NCBI RefSeq assembly: GCF_937468385.1
Contig: NZ_CALBWS010000007.1
Coordinates: forward strand, 85,091 to 149,090
Source: Neobacillus rhizosphaerae
Lineage (GTDB): Bacteria; Bacillota; Bacilli; Bacillales; Cytobacillaceae
Direction of reading: 5' to 3'
Length of the DNA stretch: 64,000 bases
The notes under the pieces were generated by a model. It was not told the DNA's origin, did not search any database, and was given only the letters and a program-made list of their open reading frames with translations. Positions 27,207-36,169 of the stretch are shown piece by piece; the stretch's first letter is position 1, and every line of letters begins with the position of its first letter. The position numbers and the translations under genes are program-made.

Positions 27207-27253
27207 AAAAGGGGTGAACTCCAAAGGATTACTTTGGTGTTCACCCCTTTTTT
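27207..27253 (+). terminator. Strong terminator
   Basis: AAAAGGGGTGAAC, CCAAAG/CTTTGG inner stem, GTTCACCCCTTTTTT. Near-perfect long stem with T-run, after the DUF192 gene and the fragment. Confidence 0.92.
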
Positions 27254-27368
27254 CATTATTAGTAACAAATTATTATTTTAAAAATATGTTCACCATTTGT
27301 ACATACCAATTGAGAGTATTTGGCAATATGATGTAGATGAGGAAATCTAAAGAAAGTGAGTATGGACT

Positions 27369-27821
27369 ATGAATAAAGAGATGAGATTGCAAATGATTTC
27401 AAGACTTATCTCTGATCATGAGATAAAAACGCAGGAAGAGTTGGGGCAATGGCTTCATACTAGTGGCTTACAAGTAACACAGGCGACCATCTCTAGAGAC
27501 ATCCGCGAATTGAAGCTGATCAAGGTCCCTTCCAAGGATGGCCGCCTGAAGTATAGTTTTAAAATCGACCAGGACCATTATATTTCTGAAAAGCTTAGGC
27601 ATAAGTTGAGAGATGCGCTTATCGGCATGGAGGTCATTAACTACTTTGTTATCATTAAGACGCTACCTGGACATGCACATGCTTTTGGTGCTCTTTTGGA
27701 TTCAATGGAGATAAGTGGGAAAGCAGGAACCATTTGCGGCAACGATACGTGCTTAATTATTTGCCGTTCCCCTGAAGAAGCTGTCAGCATCAAGCAGCAA
27801 ATAGCTTTATATCAAGAGTAA
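27369..27821 (+). CDS. argR: Arginine repressor ArgR/AhrC family
   Basis: Hexameric arginine-responsive regulator of 150 residues. The N-terminal winged helix contains the motif TQATISRDIRELKLIKVP; the C-terminal domain has the arginine-binding/oligomerisation features GTICGNDTCLIICRS, matching the GTIAGDDT motif with substitutions. It heads the arginine deiminase locus, so it is probably the catabolic, locus-specific paralogue that helps activate arc genes in the presence of arginine, as in B. licheniformis. ARG-box-like sequences lie upstream of arcA. Confidence 0.9.
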   Translation: MNKEMRLQMISRLISDHEIKTQEELGQWLHTSGLQVTQATISRDIRELKLIKVPSKDGRLKYSFKIDQDHYISEKLRHKLRDALIGMEVINYFVIIKTLPGHAHAFGALLDSMEISGKAGTICGNDTCLIICRSPEEAVSIKQQIALYQE

Positions 27822-27855
27822 GTTCAAGAATGATCACACGAAAGGAGAGGTTCCG

Positions 27856-28554
27856 ATGCTCAACTCACCTGTGATAAATATGGATGTGCTTTCTGATTTA
27901 CAACAATTCGATGTATTTTCCTACCTGTCTGCAAAAACATTGCAAAAATATCTTCCCTATTTTTATTTTCGCAGCTACAAGAAGAACCAATGTCTGTTTA
28001 TGCAGGGTGACCCACGCGACAAACTCTTTTTTTTGCTTGATGGGTATGTGATGTTTGAACGTGGCAGTGAAGAAGGCAGTATGCTTTATTTAGACTTTAT
28101 TAAAAAAAATCAAATGTTTCCCACTGGCGGGATTTTTCAGGATAAGGTTTACCACGACACGGCCATTGCCGTTACCGATGTTCATTTGTACTTTGTCCAA
28201 ACCCATATCTTAGAGGAGATACTCAAAACCAATCCAAAGCAGTTACTATCTATTATTACTAAACTATCAGATATTTTAGACCTTCATCAGAAACGTGTTC
28301 AACGAATCCTCATTCCTCATGCCCAAGAACGAGTGTTGCATTCGATTCAGTTTTTAATGGAGGATCTCGGCGTGAAGGATGACAATGAGGTTGTTATCCC
28401 ATGTCCACTTACGGCTGCCCACATTTCCAAGCTTTCTGGAACAACGAGGGAAACGGTTAGTCTGCTTATTAACCAGTTAAAAAGAGAAAAGATTATCTCG
28501 GTTACATCCAAAAAAATGAGAATACATCAACCGGATTATTTTAAAGAAATATGA
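27856..28554 (+). CDS. arcR: Crp/Fnr-family activator (ArcR)
   Basis: Regulator of 232 residues with an N-terminal cyclic-nucleotide-binding-like barrel (about 20-130) and a C-terminal helix-turn-helix (ISKLSGTTRETVSLLINQLKREKII, about 190-215). It lacks the Cys cluster of Fnr, so it is not an iron-sulfur oxygen sensor; the only Cys are scattered. Gene order argR-crp-arcA identifies it as ArcR, the activator of the anaerobic arginine deiminase operon. A matching TGTAA-N6-TTACA site precedes arcA. Confidence 0.88.
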   Translation: MLNSPVINMDVLSDLQQFDVFSYLSAKTLQKYLPYFYFRSYKKNQCLFMQGDPRDKLFFLLDGYVMFERGSEEGSMLYLDFIKKNQMFPTGGIFQDKVYHDTAIAVTDVHLYFVQTHILEEILKTNPKQLLSIITKLSDILDLHQKRVQRILIPHAQERVLHSIQFLMEDLGVKDDNEVVIPCPLTAAHISKLSGTTRETVSLLINQLKREKIISVTSKKMRIHQPDYFKEI

Positions 28555-28565
28555 ATACATAATTG

Positions 28566-28600
28566 AGGCTGGCCCCGTTTTCGGGTCAGCCTTTTACTTT
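28566..28600 (+). terminator. Terminator of argR-arcR
   Basis: AGGCTGGCCCCG, loop TTTT, CGGGTCAGCCTTTTACTTT. Separates the regulators from arcA. Confidence 0.82.
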
Positions 28601-28703
28601 AGCTCCATAATTTTCTTAATTTTAGAACTTTATCTGTGAACTTATTATGACATTCAAGGTTTATTCAGGCTATTACCTTTGAAAAGACTGATTCGCATTA
28701 AAT

Positions 28704-28737
28704 TATACATATTTATACAACTGAATTTATATGAACG
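28704..28737 (+). promoter_or_regulatory. ARG-box-like sequences upstream of arcA
   Basis: TATACATATTTATACAAC at 28704-28721 matches most fixed positions of the ARG box (TNTGNATWWWWATNCANA). A weaker second match, ACTGAATTTATATGAACG, is at 28720-28737. The 16-bp offset is not the usual 20-21 bp, so the pairing is uncertain. Confidence 0.4.
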
Positions 28738-28769
28738 ACAAAAAAACGTTAGGATTATTACATTTTGTT

Positions 28770-28785
28770 TGTAAGCGCTATTACA
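28770..28785 (+). promoter_or_regulatory. Crp/Fnr-type ArcR site of the arc operon
   Basis: TGTAAGCGCTATTACA, a perfect TGTAA-N6-TTACA palindrome with Crp/Fnr spacing. A good -10 box TAGAAT is at 28807-28812, giving a start near 28819. The site centre is then 41.5 bp upstream, the class II activation position. No -35 box is seen, as expected for an activator-dependent promoter. Confidence 0.7.
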
Positions 28786-28853
28786 AAGGAAAGAACTCAC
28801 ATCACTTAGAATGAGGGTGTAGCAAGGATTGTTCAAAAAAAGGAGGAAAAGAA

Positions 28854-30140
28854 ATGAGCAGTATAGCAGAAATCACTTCTCAGCGGGAAACACAAAAAAA
28901 ATTAAAGCACCCGATCCATGTTACCTCGGAAATCGGTACTTTAAGAACGGTTTTACTAAAACGGCCGGGTAAAGAAGTAGAAAATCTAACGCCTGAATTT
29001 CTGCAGCGACTTTTATTTGATGATATTCCTTATTTACCGATTATCCAGCGAGAGCATGATTATTTCGCCGAGACATTAAAAAATAGAGGCATAGAAGTCC
29101 TATACCTCGAAAAATTGGTGGTTGAAACATTAAGTAATCCAGAGATAAAAAAACAATTTATTGATGATATTTTACGAGAAAGCAAGGCAAATGTCAACGG
29201 AGCAGCCCACGTGTTAAAAGAATATCTCTTATCTTTTTCTACAGCTGACATGGTTGACAAAGTAATGAGCGGAATTCTTAAAAAAGAGATAGAACCAGAG
29301 AAGAAATCTCACCTTTACGAATTAATGGAAGATCACTATCCATTCTATTTGGATCCAATGCCAAACCTATATTTTACCCGAGACCCGGCAGCAAGCATAG
29401 GAAACGGTCTATCGATTAACAGGATGAGGGAACCCGCACGAAGGCGCGAATCCTTGTTCATGCAATACATCATTAACCATCATCCGCGATTTGCCGGCCA
29501 TGATGTTCCTGTCTGGTTAGACCGTGACTTTGGATTCTCAATTGAAGGCGGAGATGAACTTATTCTTAGTGATGAAGTAGTGGCAATTGGCGTTTCCGCC
29601 CGGACATCTGCCCGTGCGATTGAAAAACTGGCGCTAAACCTATTCAAAAAACAAGATACGATTAAAAAAGTAGTGGCCGTGGAAATTCCAAAATGTCGTG
29701 CCTTTATGCATCTTGATACCGTATTTACAATGGTAGATTACGATAAATTTACGATCCATCCTGAAATCCAAGGACCACAAGGCAATATGAATGTCTACAT
29801 TCTTGAAAAAGGTATCGATGATGAGCATGTCAACATCACACACCGCACCAATCTTCAGGAAGCTTTAAAAGAAGTTTTACATCTGGACGAGCTTGTGTTA
29901 ATTCCTTGTGGCGGCGGCGATGAAATTGCTGCTTCTCGTGAGCAATGGAATGATGGTTCCAATACATTAGCGATTGCACCAGGAGTCGTTGTCACCTATG
30001 ACCGAAACTATATTTCCAATGAATTATTGCGTCAGAACGGAATAGAGGTAATTGAAATCTCAAGCTCGGAATTATCCCGTGGCCGTGGGGGTCCTCGCTG
30101 CATGAGCATGCCAATTGTTCGTGAAGATTTACACAAATAA
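28854..30140 (+). CDS. arcA: Arginine deiminase
   Basis: First enzyme of the arginine deiminase pathway: L-arginine to citrulline + ammonia. The 428-residue protein carries the conserved [10 protein letters not shown], the His of GGDE-type region ([26 protein letters not shown]) and the catalytic Cys in the C-terminal [13 protein letters not shown]. The N-terminus [25 protein letters not shown] is typical. AGGAGG is 7 nt before the ATG. First gene of arcA-argF-dipeptidase-arcD-arcC; the operon yields one ATP per arginine under anaerobic conditions. Confidence 0.97.
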   Translation: MSSIAEITSQRETQKKLKHPIHVTSEIGTLRTVLLKRPGKEVENLTPEFLQRLLFDDIPYLPIIQREHDYFAETLKNRGIEVLYLEKLVVETLSNPEIKKQFIDDILRESKANVNGAAHVLKEYLLSFSTADMVDKVMSGILKKEIEPEKKSHLYELMEDHYPFYLDPMPNLYFTRDPAASIGNGLSINRMREPARRRESLFMQYIINHHPRFAGHDVPVWLDRDFGFSIEGGDELILSDEVVAIGVSARTSARAIEKLALNLFKKQDTIKKVVAVEIPKCRAFMHLDTVFTMVDYDKFTIHPEIQGPQGNMNVYILEKGIDDEHVNITHRTNLQEALKEVLHLDELVLIPCGGGDEIAASREQWNDGSNTLAIAPGVVVTYDRNYISNELLRQNGIEVIEISSSELSRGRGGPRCMSMPIVREDLHK

Positions 30141-30165
30141 TTTTATCAAAAGGAGAAAGATGACA

Positions 30166-31176
30166 ATGGTAATCACAGCACCTAAATTTTATGGCAAGAG
30201 CTTTCTTTGCGAAAAAGATTTTTCAAAAGAAGAGTTTGTCTATCTTATTGATTTAGCAATGAAATTAAAGGATGAGAAAAAACATGGCATTCCGCACCGC
30301 CATCTTGAAGGCAAAAATATCGCGTTACTTTTTGAAAAACCTTCGACACGCACTCGCTGCGCCTTCACTGTTGCTTGTATAGATCTAGGCGCACACCCTG
30401 AATATTTAGGAAAAGATGACATTCAACTCGGTAAAAAAGAATCAATCGAGGATACCGCAAAAGTATTAGGCCGCATGTTTGACGGAATTGAATTCCGCGG
30501 TTTTGAGCACAAAAAAGTAGAAATGTTAGCAGCACATTCAGGCGTGCCGGTTTGGAATGGATTGACGGATTTATGGCATCCAACGCAAACACTTGCTGAC
30601 TTCTTAACGGTGAAAGAAACCTTTGGCCGTTTGGAAGGAATTAAATTTGTCTATGTTGGCGATGGTAGAAATAATGTGGCCAATAGTCTGCTCATTGGCG
30701 GTGCCCTTGTTGGGATGGATGTTCGTATCTGTGCTCCTGAATCGTTGTTCCCTGTTCCAGAAATCGTCGAACTCGCTCAAAGCCTAGCCGAAAAATCAGG
30801 TGGGCGGGTAACGGTTACTGCTGATGTCGAAGAAGGAGTTGCCGGTGCAGACGTCATTTATACAGATGTTTGGGTATCCATGGGTGAAGAAGCTAAGTTT
30901 GCAGAAAGGATTGCCCTTCTATCACCCTATCAAATCACAATGGATATGGTGAAAAAGACAGGCAACGACAAGATGATCTTCCTACACTGTCTCCCTGCTT
31001 TCCATGACCAAGAGACAAGTTATGGTAAGGACATTTATGCCAAACATGGCCTTGCTGAAATGGAAGTAACCGATGAAGTATTCCGGAGCGAGCATTCAAA
31101 GGTATTTGATCAAGCAGAAAATAGGATGCACACGATTAAAGCGGTTATGGCTGCAACACTTGGTCATTTAGAATAA
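30166..31176 (+). CDS. argF: Ornithine carbamoyltransferase, catabolic
   Basis: Second step of the arginine deiminase pathway: citrulline + phosphate to ornithine + carbamoyl phosphate (often called arcB in this context). The carbamoyl phosphate site KPSTRTR, the HPTQ loop ([11 protein letters not shown]) and the ornithine site HCLPAFHD are all present; 336 residues is usual. Two starts are possible: ATG 30160 (4 nt from AGGAG) or ATG 30166 (10 nt); the second is preferred for spacing. It lies 25 bp after arcA. Confidence 0.95.
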   Translation: MVITAPKFYGKSFLCEKDFSKEEFVYLIDLAMKLKDEKKHGIPHRHLEGKNIALLFEKPSTRTRCAFTVACIDLGAHPEYLGKDDIQLGKKESIEDTAKVLGRMFDGIEFRGFEHKKVEMLAAHSGVPVWNGLTDLWHPTQTLADFLTVKETFGRLEGIKFVYVGDGRNNVANSLLIGGALVGMDVRICAPESLFPVPEIVELAQSLAEKSGGRVTVTADVEEGVAGADVIYTDVWVSMGEEAKFAERIALLSPYQITMDMVKKTGNDKMIFLHCLPAFHDQETSYGKDIYAKHGLAEMEVTDEVFRSEHSKVFDQAENRMHTIKAVMAATLGHLE

Positions 31177-31406
31177 CAGATTACTGAGGGAGAAGCGGAG
31201 ATAGCATAGTGCCTCGTCTCCTCCCTTCTTCTCATTTGGATTCGCTGATAGACCGGTGGAGTCACTGATATCGTCCATGAATTCGTGAAAAAATCAGTGA
31301 AAGGCGATTTAGAGTGCCACTTTCCACCGATAACTGAATTCTATAAGGTTGAAAAACATTTTATTTTTACAAAAATGGCTTAAAAACTGAGGATTGGAGG
31401 AATATC
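31177..31406 (+). other. Gap inside the arc operon
   Basis: About 230 bp between argF and the dipeptidase gene. It contains repeated phrases TCGCTGATA (about 31244), TCACTGATA (about 31262) and ATCAGTGAAA (about 31291) in both orientations, and no terminator with a T-run. Possibly a small repeat or processing site; no gene is seen. Confidence 0.4.
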
Positions 31407-32762
31407 ATGGATAACATCTCCGAAGCTTTAATTCCAGAGCTACGAAAAATAGAAACTGATTTTCATCAAGCGTTAACAAAGCTAGTTGAAATCCCAAGTG
31501 TGATTAATGAAACCGAGGGGGATACCCCTTTTGGTAAAAATATCGACCTTGCCCTGAAAATGACACTAAAAATTTGTAAGCAACTCGGCTTCAGCACCTA
31601 TTATGATCCGGAAGGCTATTACGGTTATGCTGAAATCGGTGCCGGTGACGAAATGATCGGTGTCCTTGGACATCTTGATGTTGTTCCCGCAGGCAGTAAT
31701 GAAGAATGGGAAACGCCTCCCTTTCTAGCAATGATAAAAGACGGAAAAATGTACGGTAGAGGAACACAGGATGACAAAGGCCCGACTCTCGCCGCCCTAT
31801 TTGCCGTCAAAGCGTTAATGAATCTCGGAATTTCTTTTCCTAAAAGAATTCGGTTTATTTTTGGCACAGACGAAGAAACGCTGTGGCGCTGCATGAACCG
31901 CTACTGTGAAATCGAAGAAATCCCAAGCATGGGCTTTGCCCCGGACTCCGTCTTCCCGCTCGTTTATGCCGAAAAAGGACTACTTCAGCTCCTATTAGAA
32001 GGAAAAAACGAAACAAAGCTAAGGTTTCTAGCAGGCAATGCTTTTAATGCGGTACCTGACACCGCAAAATATGCCGGTGAAAGGCAATCTGAATTAAAGA
32101 CCGCTTTAGAGGAGTTGGGTTTTGCTTATGAAACAGCCCGTGATGAAGTGGTTGTCCTTGGAAAAGCGGTACATGCCCAGATAACGGAAAAAGGAATCAA
32201 CGCGATAAATCGCCTGCTAATCGGAATGAAGCGAATTGGTTATACCTCTAAAACCATCGAGTTCGTCAATGATTTGGTCAAAGAAGACCCGTTTGCCGAG
32301 AAAATTTTTGGCGAGTGTGAAGATGAAGCATCAGGAAAATTGAAATTCAATGTCGGAAAAATTGAGTTAAATGAGGAAGTCGAAAGATTATCGATTGATA
32401 TTCGCATTCCTGTGACAGCTGATAAACATGAGATTGTCAATACACTCTCACAAATCGCCAAGGAATACGGCCTAGAATACAAAGAATTCGATTATTTAAA
32501 ATCCATCTATGTGCCAAAAGATCATTTTTTAATTCAAACGTTAATGAAGGTGTACCAAGAGGTAACAGGGGATCTCGTTTCCGAGCCGATTTCATCGGGT
32601 GGAGCTACCTACGCCAGAGCGATGGACAACTTTGTAGCATTTGGAGCCGTTTTTCCGTACCAAACGAAGACCGAGCATCAGCCAAATGAGCACATTGAAT
32701 TAGCTGAAATGTTTAAGGCGATGCATATTTATGCGAAAACAATTTATGATTTAACCCGATAG
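31407..32762 (+). CDS. M20 family dipeptidase (PepV/Sapep-like)
   Basis: Zinc-dependent dipeptidase of 451 residues. Metal-binding motifs: GHLDVVPAG (first His and Asp), GRGTQDDKGP (bridging Asp), GTDEET (catalytic Glu and metal Glu), DSVFP, and C-terminal KTEHQPNEHI (last His). The lid-domain insertion fits PepV/Sapep. AGGAG-type site (GGAGGAA) before the ATG. Sitting between argF and arcD, it may supply arginine from Arg-containing dipeptides to the pathway; this is inference from position. Confidence 0.9.
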   Translation: MDNISEALIPELRKIETDFHQALTKLVEIPSVINETEGDTPFGKNIDLALKMTLKICKQLGFSTYYDPEGYYGYAEIGAGDEMIGVLGHLDVVPAGSNEEWETPPFLAMIKDGKMYGRGTQDDKGPTLAALFAVKALMNLGISFPKRIRFIFGTDEETLWRCMNRYCEIEEIPSMGFAPDSVFPLVYAEKGLLQLLLEGKNETKLRFLAGNAFNAVPDTAKYAGERQSELKTALEELGFAYETARDEVVVLGKAVHAQITEKGINAINRLLIGMKRIGYTSKTIEFVNDLVKEDPFAEKIFGECEDEASGKLKFNVGKIELNEEVERLSIDIRIPVTADKHEIVNTLSQIAKEYGLEYKEFDYLKSIYVPKDHFLIQTLMKVYQEVTGDLVSEPISSGGATYARAMDNFVAFGAVFPYQTKTEHQPNEHIELAEMFKAMHIYAKTIYDLTR

Positions 32763-32791
32763 ATTATATCTAATTTTATGGGGGAATTCCT

Positions 32792-34282
32792 ATGAAGAAG
32801 TTGAAGATGCCTACCGCTTATACGTTATTATTCTTGATTATTGTCGTGATTGCAGCCTTAACCTGGGTAATCCCAGGTGGACATTATGATACAAAAGTAG
32901 ATAAAGCAACACAGCAAGAAATTCCTATTGCAGGATCCTATCAGCAGCTGTCACCAGAAAAACAAACCCCGCAAGGATTATGGGAAGTATTAAATGCCCC
33001 AATCAATGGATTCTTTGACGCAAAAGATATCGCCTTGTTCGTGCTTGTTATCGGGGGGTTCCTAGGCGTTGTCATGAAGACGGGTGCCATTGATGCCGGG
33101 ATAGCCCGTGTCATTGGAAAATTAAAAGGCCGAGAGCAATGGCTGATCCCAATACTAATGGTCCTTTTTGCTATCGGTGGCTCGACCTACGGGATGGCCG
33201 AAGAAACAATCGCCTTCTACCCGATCCTCATCCCTGTATTGATTGCAGCAGGATATGACGCGTTAACGGCTGTATCGATTGTCGCCCTCGGTGCTGGGAT
33301 TGGCTGTTTAGGTTCAACGGTGAACCCATTTGCCACAGGAATCGCCTCCGGATTTGCCGGTGTTTCCATTGGAGATGGAATCGGACTTCGTCTCATCATC
33401 CTCGTTGTGACATTGATTGTGACGATTATCTTTGTTATGCGTTATGCCAAAAAAGTAAAAGATGACCCTTCTAAATCAATGATTGCTAATATGAAAGCAG
33501 AAAATGAACAGCATTTTTTATCGCAAACTACAGATGAAGTGAAATTTACAGGGCGTCATAAGGCTGTCCTTTGGGTGTTTGGCTTAACCTTCGTCGTGAT
33601 GATTTTAGGAGTTATTCCATGGGCAAATAAATTTAATATTACTATTTTTGAAGATATGACAAAAGCTGTAGCAAAAATCCCGTTCATCGGGAAATTATTA
33701 GGCGGCATGTTGCCTCTCGGCGATTGGTGGTTCGGTGAACTAACAATGTTATTCTTAACCTCTTCCATCATCATTGCCTTTATTTACAAAATGAGAGAAT
33801 CAGAGTTTACTAGTACCTTTGTAAATGGTGCGCGTGATTTATTAGGCGTCGCGCTCATCATTGGGATTTCGCGTGGTATCACGGTTGTCATGGATGGTGG
33901 CGGCATGACCTCAACTGTACTCCACTGGGGAGAAGGAATGTTAGAAAATATGGGTTCCGTCTTATTTACCAATCTATCCTTCTTATTTTACTTGCCATTA
34001 TCCTTCCTAGTTCCATCGACATCAGGACTAGCTACGCTTTCGATGCCGATTATGGCACCTTTAGCAGACTTTGCTGGAATCGGCAGGGATTTAGTGATTA
34101 CCGCTTACCAAAGTGCATCAGGGATCGTGAATCTGGTTACTCCAACAAGTGCAGTTATCATGGGGGCACTTGCCATCGCCCGCATTCCATACGGAACCTA
34201 CCTTAAACATGTATGGAAATTAGTTGTTTCACTTTCGATCATCGTGATGGTGATTATGAGCATGGCAGCAATGTTAAGCTAA
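32792..34282 (+). CDS. arcD: YfcC-family arginine/ornithine antiporter candidate
   Basis: Membrane transporter of 496 residues with about 12 helices, YfcC/C4-dicarboxylate anaerobic carrier family. Typical segments: GGSTYGMAEETIAFYPI, GSTVNPFATGIASGFAG, and PSTSGLATLSMPIMAPLADF followed by SASGIVNLVTPTSAVIMGAL. In Bacilli this family takes the ArcD position in arc operons, exchanging external arginine for ornithine; substrate is inferred from context, since classical ArcD belongs to the APC superfamily. 29 bp after the dipeptidase gene. Confidence 0.88.
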   Translation: MKKLKMPTAYTLLFLIIVVIAALTWVIPGGHYDTKVDKATQQEIPIAGSYQQLSPEKQTPQGLWEVLNAPINGFFDAKDIALFVLVIGGFLGVVMKTGAIDAGIARVIGKLKGREQWLIPILMVLFAIGGSTYGMAEETIAFYPILIPVLIAAGYDALTAVSIVALGAGIGCLGSTVNPFATGIASGFAGVSIGDGIGLRLIILVVTLIVTIIFVMRYAKKVKDDPSKSMIANMKAENEQHFLSQTTDEVKFTGRHKAVLWVFGLTFVVMILGVIPWANKFNITIFEDMTKAVAKIPFIGKLLGGMLPLGDWWFGELTMLFLTSSIIIAFIYKMRESEFTSTFVNGARDLLGVALIIGISRGITVVMDGGGMTSTVLHWGEGMLENMGSVLFTNLSFLFYLPLSFLVPSTSGLATLSMPIMAPLADFAGIGRDLVITAYQSASGIVNLVTPTSAVIMGALAIARIPYGTYLKHVWKLVVSLSIIVMVIMSMAAMLS

Positions 34283-34314
34283 GAATCTTTTGAAAATAGA
34301 AGAGGTGACTCGTT

Positions 34315-35277
34315 ATGAAAAGACGAAAAGTAGTGATTGCCTTAGGTGGCAATGCCATTCAATCAGGAGATGCAACGGCCGAAGCACAGCAGCTTGCGCT
34401 TGAAAAAACAGCAAGGCAGCTCGTAGATTTTATTGAAAAAGGCATTGATATTATTATTTCACATGGTAATGGCCCGCAGGTAGGGAATATATTACTGCAG
34501 CAGGCTGCCGCTGATTCGGTGAAAAATCCAGCAATGCCGCTTGATACCTGCGGTGCGATGAGCCAAGGAATGATTGGCTACTGGATGCAAAACGCCATGG
34601 ATAAAGTATTGAAGGAACGCGGCATTAAGAAAAATGTTGTGACCGTTGTGACCCGCGTTGTTGTGGATCAAAATGACCCTGCGTTTCTAAATCCAACAAA
34701 GCCAATTGGACCTTTTTACAGTGAAGAAGAAGCTCGGCAAATAATGGAGGAAACAGCTACATTCTTTAAGGAAGATGCTGGACGCGGCTGGCGCCGGGTT
34801 GTTCCATCACCAAAACCTGTTAGCATCCGCGAGCATTCGGTCATTAATTCCCTCATCCAGCAAGGAAACATCGTCATTGCTGTCGGCGGCGGTGGGATTC
34901 CTGTCATTGAAACTGAAAATAGCTTACTTGGCATCGAGGCGGTTATTGATAAAGATTTTGCTTCGCAAAAGCTTGCTGAGCTTGTTGATGCGGATGCCTT
35001 AATCATTCTCACTGCTGTCGACAATGTGTATATTGATTTTAACAAACCAGCGCAGAAGAAATTAGCGGATGTTAGTATTGAGGAGTTAAATGTTTATATC
35101 GAAGGTGGGCATTTTGCTGCCGGCAGCATGCTTCCTAAGGTAGAGGCGGCTATCAAATTTGCTGAAACAAGCCCTGATCGTAAAACGATTATTACTTCAT
35201 TAGATCAGGCCTTTAATGCTATCGAGGGAAAAGCAGGAACGGTCGTCAGCTTACATAGAGCAGGCGTTCTTGCTTAA
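34315..35277 (+). CDS. arcC: Carbamate kinase
   Basis: Last step of the pathway: carbamoyl phosphate + ADP to carbamate + ATP. The 320-residue protein starts [14 protein letters not shown] and shows [30 protein letters not shown] (as [12 protein letters not shown]), [12 protein letters not shown] and [10 protein letters not shown], all diagnostic of the carbamate kinase subfamily of amino acid kinases. AGAGGTGA precedes the ATG. Final gene of the arc operon, followed by a strong terminator. Confidence 0.97.
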   Translation: MKRRKVVIALGGNAIQSGDATAEAQQLALEKTARQLVDFIEKGIDIIISHGNGPQVGNILLQQAAADSVKNPAMPLDTCGAMSQGMIGYWMQNAMDKVLKERGIKKNVVTVVTRVVVDQNDPAFLNPTKPIGPFYSEEEARQIMEETATFFKEDAGRGWRRVVPSPKPVSIREHSVINSLIQQGNIVIAVGGGGIPVIETENSLLGIEAVIDKDFASQKLAELVDADALIILTAVDNVYIDFNKPAQKKLADVSIEELNVYIEGGHFAAGSMLPKVEAAIKFAETSPDRKTIITSLDQAFNAIEGKAGTVVSLHRAGVLA

Positions 35278-35283
35278 CATGAT

Positions 35284-35320
35284 AAAACCTCTTTGAATTT
35301 TAGGTTCAAAGAGGTTTTTA
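35284..35320. terminator. Terminator of the arc operon
   Basis: AAAACCTCTTTGAA, 7-nt loop, TTCAAAGAGGTTTTTA. Also usable by the convergent PAP2 gene. Confidence 0.92.
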
Positions 35321-35324
35321 TTGG

Positions 35325-35930
35325 TTAAAAATTCTTATTTTCAGTTTTTTCTCTTATTGGCAACAAGGATTGCTCTACTTTTTCATATTTGACTAGGGCT
35401 GTTTTGATGAAGCTGAGCTTCGGCACCAGCCAGTAGGTAAATAGTGCTGACCCCATCCCGATAAGAGCTCCGGCCAGAACATCCCCAGGGTAGTGAACAC
35501 CCACCCAAATACGGGAGATACCTACAATGCATGCGAAGATAAGCCACATCCATCCCTCTTTTCTTCGTACCAACCAAAACGAAAAACAGATAGAAAAAAA
35601 CAGAATGGAGTGGTCACTTGGAAACGCATTATCGATACTATGTTCAATAAGCTTGTTTACGTTGGGCAGCTCAGCAAATGGCTGGTGATGGTAATATAGT
35701 GTTCCTGCTATTTTTCCAAGTACTTCTGCAAGAATGAACGCAAGCCCTCCCTGAAGAACCATCATTCTATTTTTATTGGTTCGAGTAAACCAATAGACTA
35801 ACATACCTAAAGCCAAAACATACAACATATAATCTGCCATGAAAATGGCGATTGGATTTAAAAAATTATATTCTTTCCCTAAATCATTGATTGATCGAAA
35901 AATATCAATATTTACTTGTGAAATAGACAA
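35325..35930 (-). CDS. PAP2 phosphatase, probable undecaprenyl-diphosphatase
   Basis: Membrane phosphatase of about 201 residues, BcrC-like. The PAP2 motifs are intact: HHQPF in the first motif region (KIAGTLYYHHQPFAELP, with Gln where RP is usual), AFPSDHS for motif 2, and SRIWVGVHYPGDVLAG for motif 3. Start assigned to TTG at 35930, because GCAGGAGG lies 9 nt upstream; the open frame to 36041 has no such site. Likely recycles undecaprenyl diphosphate and may affect bacitracin tolerance; other lipid phosphates remain possible. Confidence 0.85.
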   Translation of the reverse strand: MSISQVNIDIFRSINDLGKEYNFLNPIAIFMADYMLYVLALGMLVYWFTRTNKNRMMVLQGGLAFILAEVLGKIAGTLYYHHQPFAELPNVNKLIEHSIDNAFPSDHSILFFSICFSFWLVRRKEGWMWLIFACIVGISRIWVGVHYPGDVLAGALIGMGSALFTYWLVPKLSFIKTALVKYEKVEQSLLPIREKTENKNF

Positions 35931-36140
35931 TTGGTGTAACCTCCTGCTTGAATCATTTTTCCAGTACCTTACTTCATTATCGGCAGAAGGGCTTAACTGA
36001 GGCTTAACTATTTCTAAAATTTTTCTTAAATCGCAATACAAACAACTATACCTGCTTAGTGGATAAAATGAAATAGACCATTAAACTAGTTTTAAACTGC
36101 GACTTTAGTTGCGTATTCAATGGTGTCAGGCACTCATGAA

Positions 36141-36168
36141 AAAGCAGAGAAATAGATTTCTCTGCTCT
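36141..36168 (-). terminator. Terminator of the MFS gene
   Basis: Minus strand AGCAGAGAAAT, short loop, ATTTCTCTGCTTTTT, directly after the stop codon. Confidence 0.88.
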
Positions 36169-36169
36169 A

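Noticed and set aside
28770..28785. Catabolite-responsive element (cre) before arcA
   Set aside because: TGTAAGCG looks like a cre half, but the palindrome is 2 bp too long for CcpA and has exact Crp/Fnr spacing.
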